Assembly: GCA_009746045.1 (NCBI GenBank)
Contig: RPFO01000392.1
Location: forward strand, 471,452 to 535,451
Reading direction: 5' to 3'
DNA: 64,000 nucleotides
DNA from: Mesostigma viride
Lineage: Eukaryota > Streptophyta > Mesostigmatophyceae > Mesostigmatales > Mesostigmataceae
Positions 31,276 through 42,900 of this stretch are shown here, in pieces; positions within the stretch are counted from its first letter, which is position 1, and each line of letters opens with the position of its first letter. A model generated the notes under the pieces. It was given only the letters and a program-made list of their open reading frames with translations, had not been told where the DNA came from and ran no database searches. Both the position numbers and the translations under genes were made by a program.

Positions 31276-33499
31276 ACTAAAACGGTCTTTTTCGCAGAAA
31301 CGCAACCTTGAATCGCAGGCTCGGAAGCCCGACCGGCACAATTGACCGCGCCAATCACCCGACCGTCCGAAGATATCCTGTATGCATCTTAACCAGCGTT
31401 TCGTCGCTATTCTCCTTGGTTCCTTAGCTGAGGTATAAGCATTTGCAAGCCAATACAGCCTTCTCTCGTATATTCAAACCTACAACCTCGTATATTGAAC
31501 AGAACATAATGCTGAGCATCTCGGCAAGGCCTATCCGATAAATCCTGGAGTTCGCGGGGAAGTTCCTACCTCATCGTGGGGGCAACGGAAACCCTCGCGA
31601 TAAAATCGGGCATAACGTTAGAAGTCGTCGTCCAAATTACATACGTGGCGGCCACAGCCAGCCGGCTGAAAATGATTCTTCATGGTGGTTGTCCCCGCGA
31701 TTGATATTTCTCCTCAAGTCATCCTCGCTTCCACCGTCTGCCACCGTGCCATTGCTCACTCGCAAGTCGCAACAAACGCGATGTCGTGGCACAACCTACT
31801 TGCCCGCGAAAGAGGGGTGACGCGAAGTGTCATCACCCATCGGTCCATCTCAGCGACCCTGCTTCAGGCCTTCACCCCTGCCTGGCCAGTGGCGACTGGC
31901 TGTGCCCAGTGGCGACTGGCGAGTGGCGCAACAATCATGGCGTACGATCATGGTGCACGCTCGCCGCGCCGCGCCAAAGCGCGCGTTGGCAAGGCGCGGC
32001 GCTTGCCAGCTGAGCTGGCTGGTTGCCACAGGCAAACTCTGCACAGTCTCGCCACGTGGCCTTGGTCTCGAGCTCAAATAGTCAGTGATCAGAGGCAACT
32101 GGCCACGACCGGCGTCATGGTCGCACGACCGCGAGGTCTTGCGAGGTCGTGACGTGGTGACTCTTGACGTTATCTGGAAACGGCAGGGAACGTCCCTTCT
32201 CGTCCAGTCTTGGGTTTTTATAACCCGGAACGCCAGGACGTCATGAGTTATCATAACCATCATTAAACTATCTCTAAGTTAGTTAGTTGAATCCCACGCT
32301 GCTTTTTTGCATTGGTGGCGGTACTGCACGACTACGGCGGTATTGGACGGAATTCCCAGCCAGGGAGGTGCAAGCATCTCACGTTACATTAACCGGGAAT
32401 GGGCTTTTCCGGGAATGGGCTTTTGGCAGCTCTTTGGCACTCCCGCCGTCTGGCTCGCTCCACCCAATTATAAGTATCGCAGCAAACCAGCGATACGCCG
32501 CGTTTCTAAACTTATTTTTCGAGTCCGTGACCTCCTGGGGAGGGGTGTGATTTCTGCCAGCCGAGCCGAGAATAATTAGCTTTTCCCGCGACACGATTTG
32601 TTCGAGCTCAAATGTACCATACCCATTTTCATTTTTCAACGCTAAAATGGCCTGAACAGCCTCGTCTTCTAGAGCCTGATCGTCAATCACCGCCGCCATC
32701 GATCGCACCTTCGTCTCGCACAATTTTTCCGTGCACGCGAAATTTTAGCTTCGGTTTCGGCGCGAATTTTTGGGCGCCAAAAACTTCGGGGGTGTCCCGT
32801 CCCCTTAATTTAATTTAATGTCTATTTACAAAGATATCTGTAGTTCGATTAGCTCTGTGCTGGCTGTCTCATGGATATTCTTCTTCAAATTATCGTGGAC
32901 GTTTCTATCTACAAACTGCAAGATCAATCATGTGTTTGTCGATCAATCTCAGACATCGTAAAGATCACATCAGCTCAGGCATAAAGTTAATAATTACATT
33001 ATTGACCCTGAGCTAGATAGTTTGATGGATGACAAAGATGGTGACCGCGGTCACCAGTATATTAAGTGAGACAACTACTCTACTCTGATACAAACAACTT
33101 GATGGAAAATCTTTTGGTGGACTTTCACGACAGATCCTTTGAAAGATATACTTCCCGTCCATATCAAGGAGACAACCAGTATGTACATTTTGGAGGAAGG
33201 TCTTGCCCCGTACGGTGCCCTAAGCTGCGCTGACACTGCTCCCTCACGCCGCCGCTATCTCCAGTAGCTCTCAGTAGATCAGGTGGGCATACAACGTGCA
33301 GGGACATCCAGCATGGCGCATGGACGTTTACAGCCGCGGCCAAGAAGGGACTCAGACGGAAAGAGAGGTACCACCCGCGCAGGGCACCTTGCATGGGAAA
33401 CGCAGCAGGGGGTCCTACTCTCAGCAGCAGTTTTGACATTCTTTGAGCCTGATCGACAGGCAAGGCACCGAGCGGCACCTCTGACATATATGTATGGCT
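31276..33499. other. intergenic, OPR/RAP gene to phosphatase gene
   Basis: This 2.2-kb stretch holds the promoter of the OPR/RAP gene and the 3' flank of the phosphatase gene. TGTAA on the minus strand (33332-33328), about 170 nt past the phosphatase stop, is a plausible poly(A) signal. A TTAATTTAATTTAA string at about 32805-32819 may be a retroelement tail remnant. The open frame at 31682-32152 has no recognisable domain and is not called. Confidence 0.5.
32379..32699 (-). CDS. possible small hypothetical ORF (106 aa)
   Basis: An ATG at 32699 opens MAAVIDDQALEDEAVQAILA, followed by LKNENGYGTFELEQIVSREK and a stop at 32379. The first 50 residues look protein-like (acidic, amphipathic); the rest does not. 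It could be a first exon of a lost or unrecognised gene, or chance. I do not recognise a family. Confidence 0.2.
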   Translation of the reverse strand: MAAVIDDQALEDEAVQAILALKNENGYGTFELEQIVSREKLIILGSAGRNHTPPQEVTDSKNKFRNAAYRWFAAILIIGWSEPDGGSAKELPKAHSRKSPFPVNVT

Positions 33500-35920
33500 T
33501 CAAGCAGCGTCCACCCCAGGCTCCCCGCCTGCAAGCCGGTCCCACTTGTCGCTAGGCTCCACCTCCTTGTCCGGCTGGATCAGCCTCGTCGACGCACACG
33601 GCTCGTCGTAGTGCTGCCTCCTGCATTGGTTGCGTACGCTAGCCACCAGCGCGACCAGCGCCACCGCCAGCGCGACCGCCACCACCCCGCCCCCAATGAC
33701 CACCATGGCGGGCCCGAACCCGGGCACTCTGCCGTCACCATGCCGCATGTGGCCCGCGCGCATGAGCAAGCCGCCACTTGGCGCCGCCTCGCAGCGCTGC
33801 ACCCACCGCCGGTCCGCTGGGATGGTGGCCCTATCCAGCACATCGCCGTCGCTGCTATTAATAAACAGGAGCATGAGCCCGCTGGAAGACGCGTGGATGG
33901 ACAGGTAGCCGTGCACGCCCTCGCTACGCGCAGCGCTCCACGGTTGCGGATGGTAGTCGCCCATGCTGTAGTCCGCGCCCCCCGTGCCCGCCATCACATG
34001 CACCGTGCCACGGGGCTCCAGTTGCTGTCTGCCGTCCCCCATGAAGCCACCCATCGGGCCGCCAGAATTACTACCTCCACTACTGCTAGGCACGGCGCTC
34101 GGGCCATCAGGGGCACCAGATTGCATGCCGCCGCCGGCGACAGGGCGACTAGACATGGTATTGCCAGTACCGGCAGAGGCAGGGTTGGTGCCCGCAGGGA
34201 GCTGGGACTCCCCTGTTGGCTCGTCCCAGGTGGTGCAGGTGCCATCGGGCAGAAGCGGGCATGTGCGCTCGTACGAGTGGATGTGGCCCGTGATCACCAG
34301 ATCCACGTTGTGCTGCGACAGCAGGTCACCCCACACAGAGCGCAGGCCAGCCGACGTGTTCGCCTCGGCCTCGCCCGCGTCCAGCGATGAGAAGAGCGGC
34401 CGGTGGGTGGTCAGCACTACCCAGGGAGTGCTGCAGCGGTCGACAGAGTATAGGTCCTTCTCTAGCCACGCGCGCTGGGGGGACCCGGGCCCGCAATCGT
34501 GCTCGCTGGACAGCTGGACGATGTGCACGTTGCCGTAGTTGAGGCTGTACCAGAAGACAGTATTACCGCCCGAGGGGGCAAGGAAGCGCACCGCCGCGGG
34601 CACGCCGCACTCCCCGCCCGAGTCCGCGCCAAAGTTGCCCCAGGGGGGGTGGTACCCACACCCTGATGCCCCGCTGACATCAGCGTCGCCACCGGGGCGC
34701 ACGCAGCCCTCTACGTAGTCGTACTCATGGTTTCCGATCGAGGCGAGGTAGGGTAGGTGGGTGGCTGCTGGCTCGATGAGGGCATGAAAGCGCTCCCACA
34801 CGTGGCCGGCACCAAGCGCGTACGCCAAGTCGCCGACGTGCAGCAAGAAGTGGGCGTTGGGGGCCTCTTGGGCCAGCCGGTGGGCGGTCAGGGACGAGCC
34901 CAGGCCACCCCAGGGACGGGGGGCCGCCTCCCTCGACGCATTCTGGGGCGCAGGGTGCGGCGGGATCCAGCCCGCCCCCAGGTCACCAAAGGCCAAGAAG
35001 TTGACGGCGCTTCCTGGGGGCGGTGGCGTCATGAAGGAGGCCTCTTGGGCAAGCTCGCCGTGGGCGGCACCGTAGCGATAAAAATAGCGTGTTCCGGGTG
35101 TCAACCCCTTGAGGACGATGGTGTGGAAGTAGCCCGGATGGCGAAACCAGCGTTGCGCAGAGATGTTGGCGGGGCTGGCACACAGGTCTTCAGCTGCGTA
35201 AGTGCGGAAGGTGGACCCTTTCTGGGAGTGGGAGTAGCTCCCTGAAGAGGTGCCGTAGATGACGACCGCGTCCACAGCATCTGACGAAGCCGACGTCCAC
35301 GTCACTGCCATCTCACCCGCGTTGCCCGTGAGGCTGAGGCGCCCATGCTGTGCGCTCACGCGCTTGATTCTCACGGGGTTGGATTCAGCAGCTAAGCGCC
35401 ATGACGCCGTGTCGAGGTCGAAAGCGTAGTAACCGAACAGGTAATCACACCGCATGTCGATCAAGGCTCCGCGTGTGATTTCTATGCTGCCGCGGGCGCT
35501 TGCTTGTCCCGTTGACGCATCAGCCACGGAGACGCTGTCCAGAATTTCCGCGCTCCTGTTGGACAACAAATACGACGGCATATGGCTGCCCGGATCCGCG
35601 CAAATAAGACCAAGGAAATCATTCTCAACATCGTTGGAACGTATATTGTCCCATTTCAACACTAAGGCCTCCCCTTCTCTGATTTCCGATGGTAGCGCGT
35701 CCAACTTTCCGGCACGCCTCGCCTCAGATAAGTTGCGCGGTCCGCCCAGGTGGCTTTTCTGGATGCCAAGATCCCGATCATCGAAAGGATCACTTTCGAC
35801 TCGCCTCCCGAGGAAGGAGATAGGTACGCTTCCCGCGACCATGTGCACGCCTACGAAGATAAGCACGACATGTCGGAGGACCTGGCAATAGAACTGCTGT
35901 CTAACTTGTACGGCTGCCAT
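33500..35920 (-). CDS. purple acid phosphatase, membrane-anchored type
   Basis: A single exon of 806 aa, ATG at 35920. Residues 14-32 are hydrophobic (signal peptide or anchor). A fibronectin-like N-domain (about 170-300) precedes the metallophosphatase domain. All metal-binding blocks are present: FGDLG (311-315), HVGDLAYALG (361-370), GNHEY (396-400), TTHRP (505-508 region) and GHIHSYER (545-552). A Gly/Ser-rich insertion of about 70 residues (570-640) separates the last block from the C-terminal part. Residues about 734-763 form a strong transmembrane segment followed by a basic stretch, so the enzyme is probably a type I membrane protein facing the lumen or cell exterior. The family hydrolyses phosphate monoesters with a di-metal Fe/Mn or Zn centre. 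Expression may respond to phosphate, but no element shows this. Confidence 0.95.
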   Translation of the reverse strand: MAAVQVRQQFYCQVLRHVVLIFVGVHMVAGSVPISFLGRRVESDPFDDRDLGIQKSHLGGPRNLSEARRAGKLDALPSEIREGEALVLKWDNIRSNDVENDFLGLICADPGSHMPSYLLSNRSAEILDSVSVADASTGQASARGSIEITRGALIDMRCDYLFGYYAFDLDTASWRLAAESNPVRIKRVSAQHGRLSLTGNAGEMAVTWTSASSDAVDAVVIYGTSSGSYSHSQKGSTFRTYAAEDLCASPANISAQRWFRHPGYFHTIVLKGLTPGTRYFYRYGAAHGELAQEASFMTPPPPGSAVNFLAFGDLGAGWIPPHPAPQNASREAAPRPWGGLGSSLTAHRLAQEAPNAHFLLHVGDLAYALGAGHVWERFHALIEPAATHLPYLASIGNHEYDYVEGCVRPGGDADVSGASGCGYHPPWGNFGADSGGECGVPAAVRFLAPSGGNTVFWYSLNYGNVHIVQLSSEHDCGPGSPQRAWLEKDLYSVDRCSTPWVVLTTHRPLFSSLDAGEAEANTSAGLRSVWGDLLSQHNVDLVITGHIHSYERTCPLLPDGTCTTWDEPTGESQLPAGTNPASAGTGNTMSSRPVAGGGMQSGAPDGPSAVPSSSGGSNSGGPMGGFMGDGRQQLEPRGTVHVMAGTGGADYSMGDYHPQPWSAARSEGVHGYLSIHASSSGLMLLFINSSDGDVLDRATIPADRRWVQRCEAAPSGGLLMRAGHMRHGDGRVPGFGPAMVVIGGGVVAVALAVALVALVASVRNQCRRQHYDEPCASTRLIQPDKEVEPSDKWDRLAGGEPGVDAA

Positions 35921-36900
35921 TCTTCAGGGATAAGATATATCCTACTTGAGGAGCCTTACCGGCCGGGTAGGAATAATGCCCTCATCAGAAGAGGTAGGTA
36001 GTTAGAAAACTGGTAAGCCCTTGGGTAAAGCAAGAGCTATCGAAAATGGCGTGATTTGCGGCGGCCTGGCAGGCACATGTTCTCTGCCATAGATGCGACC
36101 GTGTCTGAGCGCAAGTGTTGATCGAACTCGTTATTGAAGGCAGCAAAGTAGCACATTGACAAGTGGCGACATGCCATGATCAGCGCTCTCGTAGGGCATG
36201 AGTTGACGGTATATCAGCATCGAACACTACCTATCAAAGTTGTCACACAGGACCTAGATCAGGACTGCGCCTTCCCTTAAGCGCTGACGGAACTCAACTC
36301 AACCCTTGCGCTAATTACCTACAACGGCAAGGTCAGACCCAAGTTCCCGGAATCTCTCGAAAATGCCTTAGGCGCACATCAACGACAGCCATGTCAGCCA
36401 ATTTAGCCAAGCGAACAGCCTCCAGCATGCCCGCAGTCAGGCTGCCATCAGCAACCAGCGCAACCACAGTACAGTAGCCTATAGTAGCCTACGTCAGACA
36501 CTAGTAGCCCTCCTCATTCCGTTCAATCTCTGGTGCCTGGAGTCACGGATCTTGCCACGTGACTCGATTTGCTTTCTGAGACCAAGCAAACGGTTCCAGA
36601 CGAGCTTGGCAGGCGAACTGGCGAAGTCCAGGACCTGTCCAGATACACGTGTTCGCGCGCAAGGGAAGCATGCTGGCAATCTAACAAGGAAATCAGAAAA
36701 TGGCGGATGGAAATGCGTGTTTTCCGCCAAGTTCTCACGGCTCCGACGCTGGACGCCGTCGGTATCAGGTGGACGTTGGAGTTGAAATTGCCTTCCAACT
36801 CAAATTGCCTAGGCCGGAAATCCTTTTGGCCAGACAGACCTACGCATCTGTAACCCATATATAATATCCGATTTATTGCCGCACGTGACGTTTGAAGTCT
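35921..36900. promoter_or_regulatory. divergent promoter region, phosphatase / acyltransferase
   Basis: 980 bp separates the two start codons. A TATA-like string, ATATATAATAT, lies at about 36857-36867, some 35 bp before the plus-strand ATG, so the plus 5' UTR would be very short if this is the core promoter. No matching TATA is evident for the minus gene. Confidence 0.45.
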
Positions 36901-39900
36901 ATGGGACCACTGCTGAGGGCGAACCCATCATGCGCTGGTAGCATTCTGCATCCAAAAACCTTGAATTCGACATGGAAGCCTCTGACGTTGATAGTGGCAT
37001 GTCGCTTGACGACCCAAGCCGCTTCTGGTTTGCAGCCTAGAGGTCTTTTCGCAAGAAATCGAACAAATTCATTTGTCACAGGCAGCGTTCTGTGGAAACG
37101 CCATCATGCTTCCGTTCAGAAACTACCTTCATCCAGTCCCCGGTATACGACGACGCCAAGATGTGCCGAGATAGGTCTGTTTTCCTGGCAGCCCGATATT
37201 AACAGCAATCCAAGCTCCAAGGGGCCAGCAATTGTCTACGTCCCCGGCAGTGATGGCACGGGAACGGCCATAAGTCCACAAGTATCCCAACTGCAAGCTC
37301 AAGGGTGAGATACCGATCTTTTTAATGGTGCCATTTTTACGCCGTCTGCTCTAGACATCGCCGTTTAGCTGAAGACCAGCGCAGTTTATCCTGACCTTCT
37401 TCCTTTTGACCATCTTGCTGTCGTAGACACTTCTGTCCTTGATTTTTCTAGACTGTGCCTGCGTCAAGGCTCCTCTTTTCGCACACTTCGAGGTTACTCA
37501 GTCTAAGCAGAACTCCTTATGCCTCTTGACTTGGCAGGGCAGTGTCCATGACAGCAGCTATCCCTTTGCGGCAACAATCGCAGCAGTTACGTTCATGCCG
37601 TGTGACTGTCATTCGCCAACGTTGCGACCTATGCTCCTGTATTTCAAAATTGAACATCTTGTATATCACGGTTGTTGGCAGCAGCGATTAGATGATGATC
37701 CTCGATAAGGAGGTTGGCAGCTGCTCGCAGATGTCAAGCCAGCAATGGCTCACAATCTCTTTGCGTCAGAGATGGGGTCAACCTGGTATCTATGGAATGG
37801 AGCCATTTCTTTGATACGAGGCACGATTTTGCTCCTATGATTATGACGTCCTGCTTCTTTCAAAACTGTCTTCCATCAATGATACAGTTTAGTTCCCATT
37901 CTAACCAGCAGTGCCCCTAGATTCCCCAGTACTTTCTTTGGACGCTGTCAACCCTACCCCCCAGCCTTCACAGTTTCTCCCGTTATGTGTCCATTTTTTC
38001 CCAGTGTTTTCACAGCGTTGTCACAGAGCACAAACATGCTCGTGGGCACTCCCTCACTTTGTGCTTGCATCCCCCTTGTCGAATCGGGCTTATACGAACC
38101 CACGACAGCTACGATGTGTACAGCCTCGTACTGCCGACGTCAGACCGCAGCTCCTGGCAACAGCTGGCCAACCGGCTTAAACAGCTGTTGAGGCGCGTGC
38201 GCGCTGCTGGCAACGCCACCAACGTTCCCGAGACGGAGGCCCTTAGGGTGGCCAAGTCAGCCCACGTGACCCTCGTGGCGGAGTCCTTTGGAGCCTGGAT
38301 CGCGCTGCTCTGCGCCGCGCAGGCGCCCCATCTGGTGGACCGCGTGGTTCTGGTGAGTGTTCACCACCACCATTGGCGTGGTTCCGGTGAGTTTGTGTTT
38401 GCATGTGCGCCAATACAGGCGGCGGAACGATGTGACATGCGTGGATGCCACTGCCTTGCGCACCAAGCCAGATGAGCAAGGAATGCATAATGCGGAGTGG
38501 TGATAGGAACACAGCAGGGTGCAGAGCACAGGAATTTCAGTGCGGTTGCGTCGGATATTGTGAGTCTTTGATGACTTTGCAGCGGCGGCAGCAGTTTGGG
38601 AAGCTGATGTCATCATACATTATACATTTTCCAATCACAACGATGGTTGGTAGCAATATGATGTCTCCACGGTACGAGTTTCCTGTGCTTCAGGGCATTC
38701 AGGGCATCCATCTGAGATGCCCGTGTTACCGACAGGCTTCAAGGGCCCACCATGCCGAGTCACGACCTGGCCATGCTTGAACGTGGATGGCTGATTTGCC
38801 TGTTGCAAACATCGGCAGCACCTACCATTTTACCCGGGCATGGCTTCCTTGAAACCTCTTCTTTAATTACGTGGCTGCATGGTGGCCAGAAAAAGTGACC
38901 GGCAGAAAAGTGATGTCCCCGCATTCGCCTTCCTGTTACCCCTAATGCAAAGCATGTTACGCATGTGGGCGTGCGGTCATCGTTAGCAAGCTCAAGACTC
39001 TTTTGCATAAATGCGCTTTTCTAACTGATCGGTGTACATGGAGCGCTCCAAGCATCGCTAGCTCTCACTAATGTGGTAAACTCCTATGCTGGTGTGCACC
39101 GAAACCATCCGCAGCTCAACCCTGCCACCCGCTTTGCCGCCAGCCAGCCCCTGCTCGCGGCCATCTCCAACGCCCAGGTGCTCCAGGTGGCGCCCACGCT
39201 CCTGTACAGCACCATCTTGGTACGTGCCCATGAGGTTCTCTGCTCTTGTCCTCGCTTGGGGTCTGGTGCCTTGAATACTTTGGCCTTTAGAAGATGTGCA
39301 TGTAGGCATGCATCTGATGGCTTGGGAGTGCGCTATGTGCTGCCTTATACATACCCTACACCTTTGGACTACGTTGGATCATGGCATACAGGCATACAGG
39401 CAGCATTTGCACTGCCTATTGCATGGTCAGCAAAGTCTGGTCACCATCACGAGAAATAGTGTGGGTGCCAGCCTTGGCCATTTGCCACCCGAATAAGTAG
39501 CATTACGGGCCATGGCTGGTTCAACGAAAAAGCCAGGGAAAAGCGATGCATGACTGAAGGCATTACTGTGGCTTATGGTGCATGCGTGTTGATTCCCTAT
39601 ACCCACGCTTGGCATGGCCGCGGTCTGCCAACGGAATCATTTGCCCCGTGTGGCGAAAACAGGATGTCATGGTGGCACCCATCATGACCCCGTTTCAGCC
39701 GGCCACCATCTCCAGCCCTGAGACGGGCGCTGCCAAGACCCCGGGCAGCAAGCCCTCTACGGCGGGTGAAGGTCTACAATATGGCACGCCCGTCGCCACG
39801 CCAGGAGGTGCATCAACCCGCAGGAAGCGGGGAGCAAGCGATGGTGGCGCAGCGGATGCCAGCAGTGCGCGCGCTCTCATCCAAAGCCTTCCCAAGGACT

Positions 39901-42900
39901 CGGCCGCGCACCGGTTGCGGCTGATGGTAGAAGGGATGGGTTCTCCGGCCCAGGAGGATGCTGTGCTGGACAACGTCACCCAGCCTGTGCTCCTGCTCGC
40001 ATCAGCCAAGGACCAGGTGATGCCCGGGCCAGGAAGGTCCCTTGAAACTGTGTCTTAGCAAAGACAGGATTTAAGAGCCCGCAGGGCGCAGGGTGATGTT
40101 CCCACGGGACGCATTGAAGAGTTTTAGTTTCTAGATTCGATCACCACATGTCGCTGATCAACTCTATAACTATTGCTCTTTCTTTTCCCTGGCCATGCAA
40201 ATGTAGTTGAGAAAGATGAACTGGTTTTCTAATAATTACCTGCCATCTGGGACTGTTGCGTGATGTCCCAGTCGGTGGACATAAGTCGCCATGGTATCCA
40301 ACTCCTGTGCTCTAGTATGACCGTGACTGGCCGCTGTATTCTACCATCATATCCAATGTGTGCTACGTTGATGTTGGCTGTGTCGGTGCCTTGGCGATGC
40401 ATGTCTTTGTCATTTATTTTTTCTTGGATATGCTCAGCATTGCCCACGGCAGTTTTCACCTGGTCCTTTTTCTATAACAGGAGAGTGAATTGCAGCTCAG
40501 CCGTGAAAAGGCCAGATGCCATGTTGTTTTGTTATCTAGATTGCTTTCCAGGTTTCTGTTTACCAAGAATTCCAGCATAGTTTGGTCATGCATCTCACAC
40601 AACTCTCCCTTTAAAAATGGCTGCGGTTTTCATCATTGTGAACCCTTCTTGGACCCCTCCTCCCTCTGCTCTCCCTCCTCCTTCACTCCGCTCCTCCCCC
40701 CCCCCCGGCCGTTCCCCGCCCCCATGCCCCGATTCTGCGGCCCAAAACTCTGCCACGCGTCAGGTGATTGACTCCGTTGGGGAGACGCGGCGCCTGGAGA
40801 GCAAGATGCAGAGGGCGAGGGCGAGGGCCAGCAGAGGGGCGGCGAGGATGGTGGGTCGAGCCAAGGACAAGGCACCTGCCGCTATCACCCGCGTCATCCT
40901 GCCCAACTGGTACGTAAGCCGTGGTCCTCTCTTGTGGAAATGTTGACTGTAGCCTTTGGCAAGCCTTTGCGTGAATCGCCTTATGATGTCTGGTCCTGTA
41001 GGAACCTGCCCACAGACAGCCGTTTGCGTGACGGCCATGATGGAGATAGCATCCCACCACCAACAACATGCGGTTACTTGACCTCAGATAGGGAAGTGCT
41101 GCGTGAGCTGAGTTTTTGGTCTCCATGTCGCGCCGTCCTTGTATTGCATCCACGATGTTAGAAGAGAGCTTATGTAAGCAAACTTCTCGTAGGGGGGCAG
41201 CATTTATTCCAGGAGACTCGTGCATGACAACAAACGTAACCAGCGCCACATGTCATGCGTTTGTTAGTTGCTGTGCTTTTGTTTATGAAATCTATCCCTA
41301 AATTTCCTGGGCTGCCTTTGCGGACATAGCCTGTCGCATCAGCTGCACAATGCCTGACGACTGAATTGGCATTATCTGTCTGCTTTTTTTACCACTTCTT
41401 TGAGTCGATCCCTAAACAGCTGCCGCATGCCGTGGTCTCTGTGTGAAGTGTGATTTCTAAAATCTCAACACTATTGTCGTCTTCTGTTTCTTTCCTTTCT
41501 TTTCAAATCGTATTCTAATTTATACATGCAATGCCGCCCCTGTCTGTGGTTACTCTGTTGGCTCTTTGTGCTGGCAGCTCGCACATGCCGCTCCTGGAAG
41601 CCCCCTTCTCCCTGGCGGCCACCCTGCGCAAGCACGGGTTCACCGCCCCCACGCCCATGCCGGTGCCAGCCCCCGTCACGGCCCCATCTCCTACCACTCC
41701 CCCTCTGCAAGCGCCGGTTGTCATCCAAGCCAGCAGCTCCATCGCAGTTGCGGCACTGGACTCTGCCTCCAGCGCCGTGCGTACGTTGGCGGACACTCCC
41801 GCGACCCCCAGCACTGTGGTCATCGCAGAGGGGAGCTATGTCGAGGCACAGAGCGTCCGCGCCGATGCAGAGCCGCTCTCTGGCGCGGTGGCTTCCACCT
41901 TCTCGCAGGCATCACTCACGGTGATCGTGCCCGCGGGAGCTGCGGGAGAGATGGGCCGCGAGGGCGATGGCGCCGACGTGCTCCCTGAGCTGCGAGCTCG
42001 CAAGGATTCCCCGCGGGCCAGGCCGTCCAGACGTGCCGGCGGTGAAGGTGAACTTGGGCGTGGCCTGGGAGATGACCAGAGTGATTACCATCCCAGCAAC
42101 CTGGACGAGCTGGGACGCATGCTGGAGCCATGGAGGGTAAGCATCTGCCTGGCGATCTATGTTCTGATTGGACTGCCCCATGGAAAGCGCACCTTGGGGA
42201 ACTTTCTTACACTTGTTTGTAGAGTGACTGCACTAGTTTTTGTATCAAGTCCATCGGAACCGAGAGAGTGATTAGGCTTGTGATGGCGGGATAGGTGCCT
42301 TCTAGTTGATAGTCAAGGAATAAGGAAAATGCGGCATGCATGCTTTTGTAGTTAAAAATTAGCTTATGACCGGCAAAGCCAAAGAGGATCGGTTATCTAC
42401 CTGTGTGACTGCCGAGTCCATGCATTTTCCGCCTGTTAATATTTCCCATTGTGGCCCTGCTTGCTTGGACCGTGGCTTTTTTTTTGGCACTCGTGCGCGC
42501 AGCTGCTGACTTCTCCCAAGATTTTTGGTGCTGAGAATCTGCCCCGCGATGCCTGCAAGGTAAGGTCTTCTCTTGAGCCAACACACCAGCCTGTGCCGCG
42601 GGCCCTTCAATGGAAGAGCCTTCATTCCTTTCAAACACAAGGTTTTAAATACGTGTCCCTCCCAACTCTGATTCTTTTGTTAAGAGGCTCTGCTATTCTC
42701 TGTATGCCAGGCGGCATCTAGTTTCTGGGATGACGACACAGTTGTTGACTCGTGGCACATGCTTATGCTGTTTTCCTTGAATGTTTAGAGGGCGCTCTTG
42801 CAAGGTGGGCGGTTGTGGCTTATTGTACTGTATTGTGCTTATCAGGGGCCCCCGCTGCGGGGGTTCATGCAGCATAAGTCAGACCATTCCACACAGCAGT

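Noticed and set aside
31682-32152. 156-codon plus ORF
   Set aside because: It has no family resemblance, overlaps other open frames, and contains short direct repeats; chance in GC-rich DNA is likely.
33162-33179. 18-bp identity (TATCAAGGAGACAACCAG) with 52199-52216
   Set aside because: It is too short and isolated to interpret; the flanks do not match.
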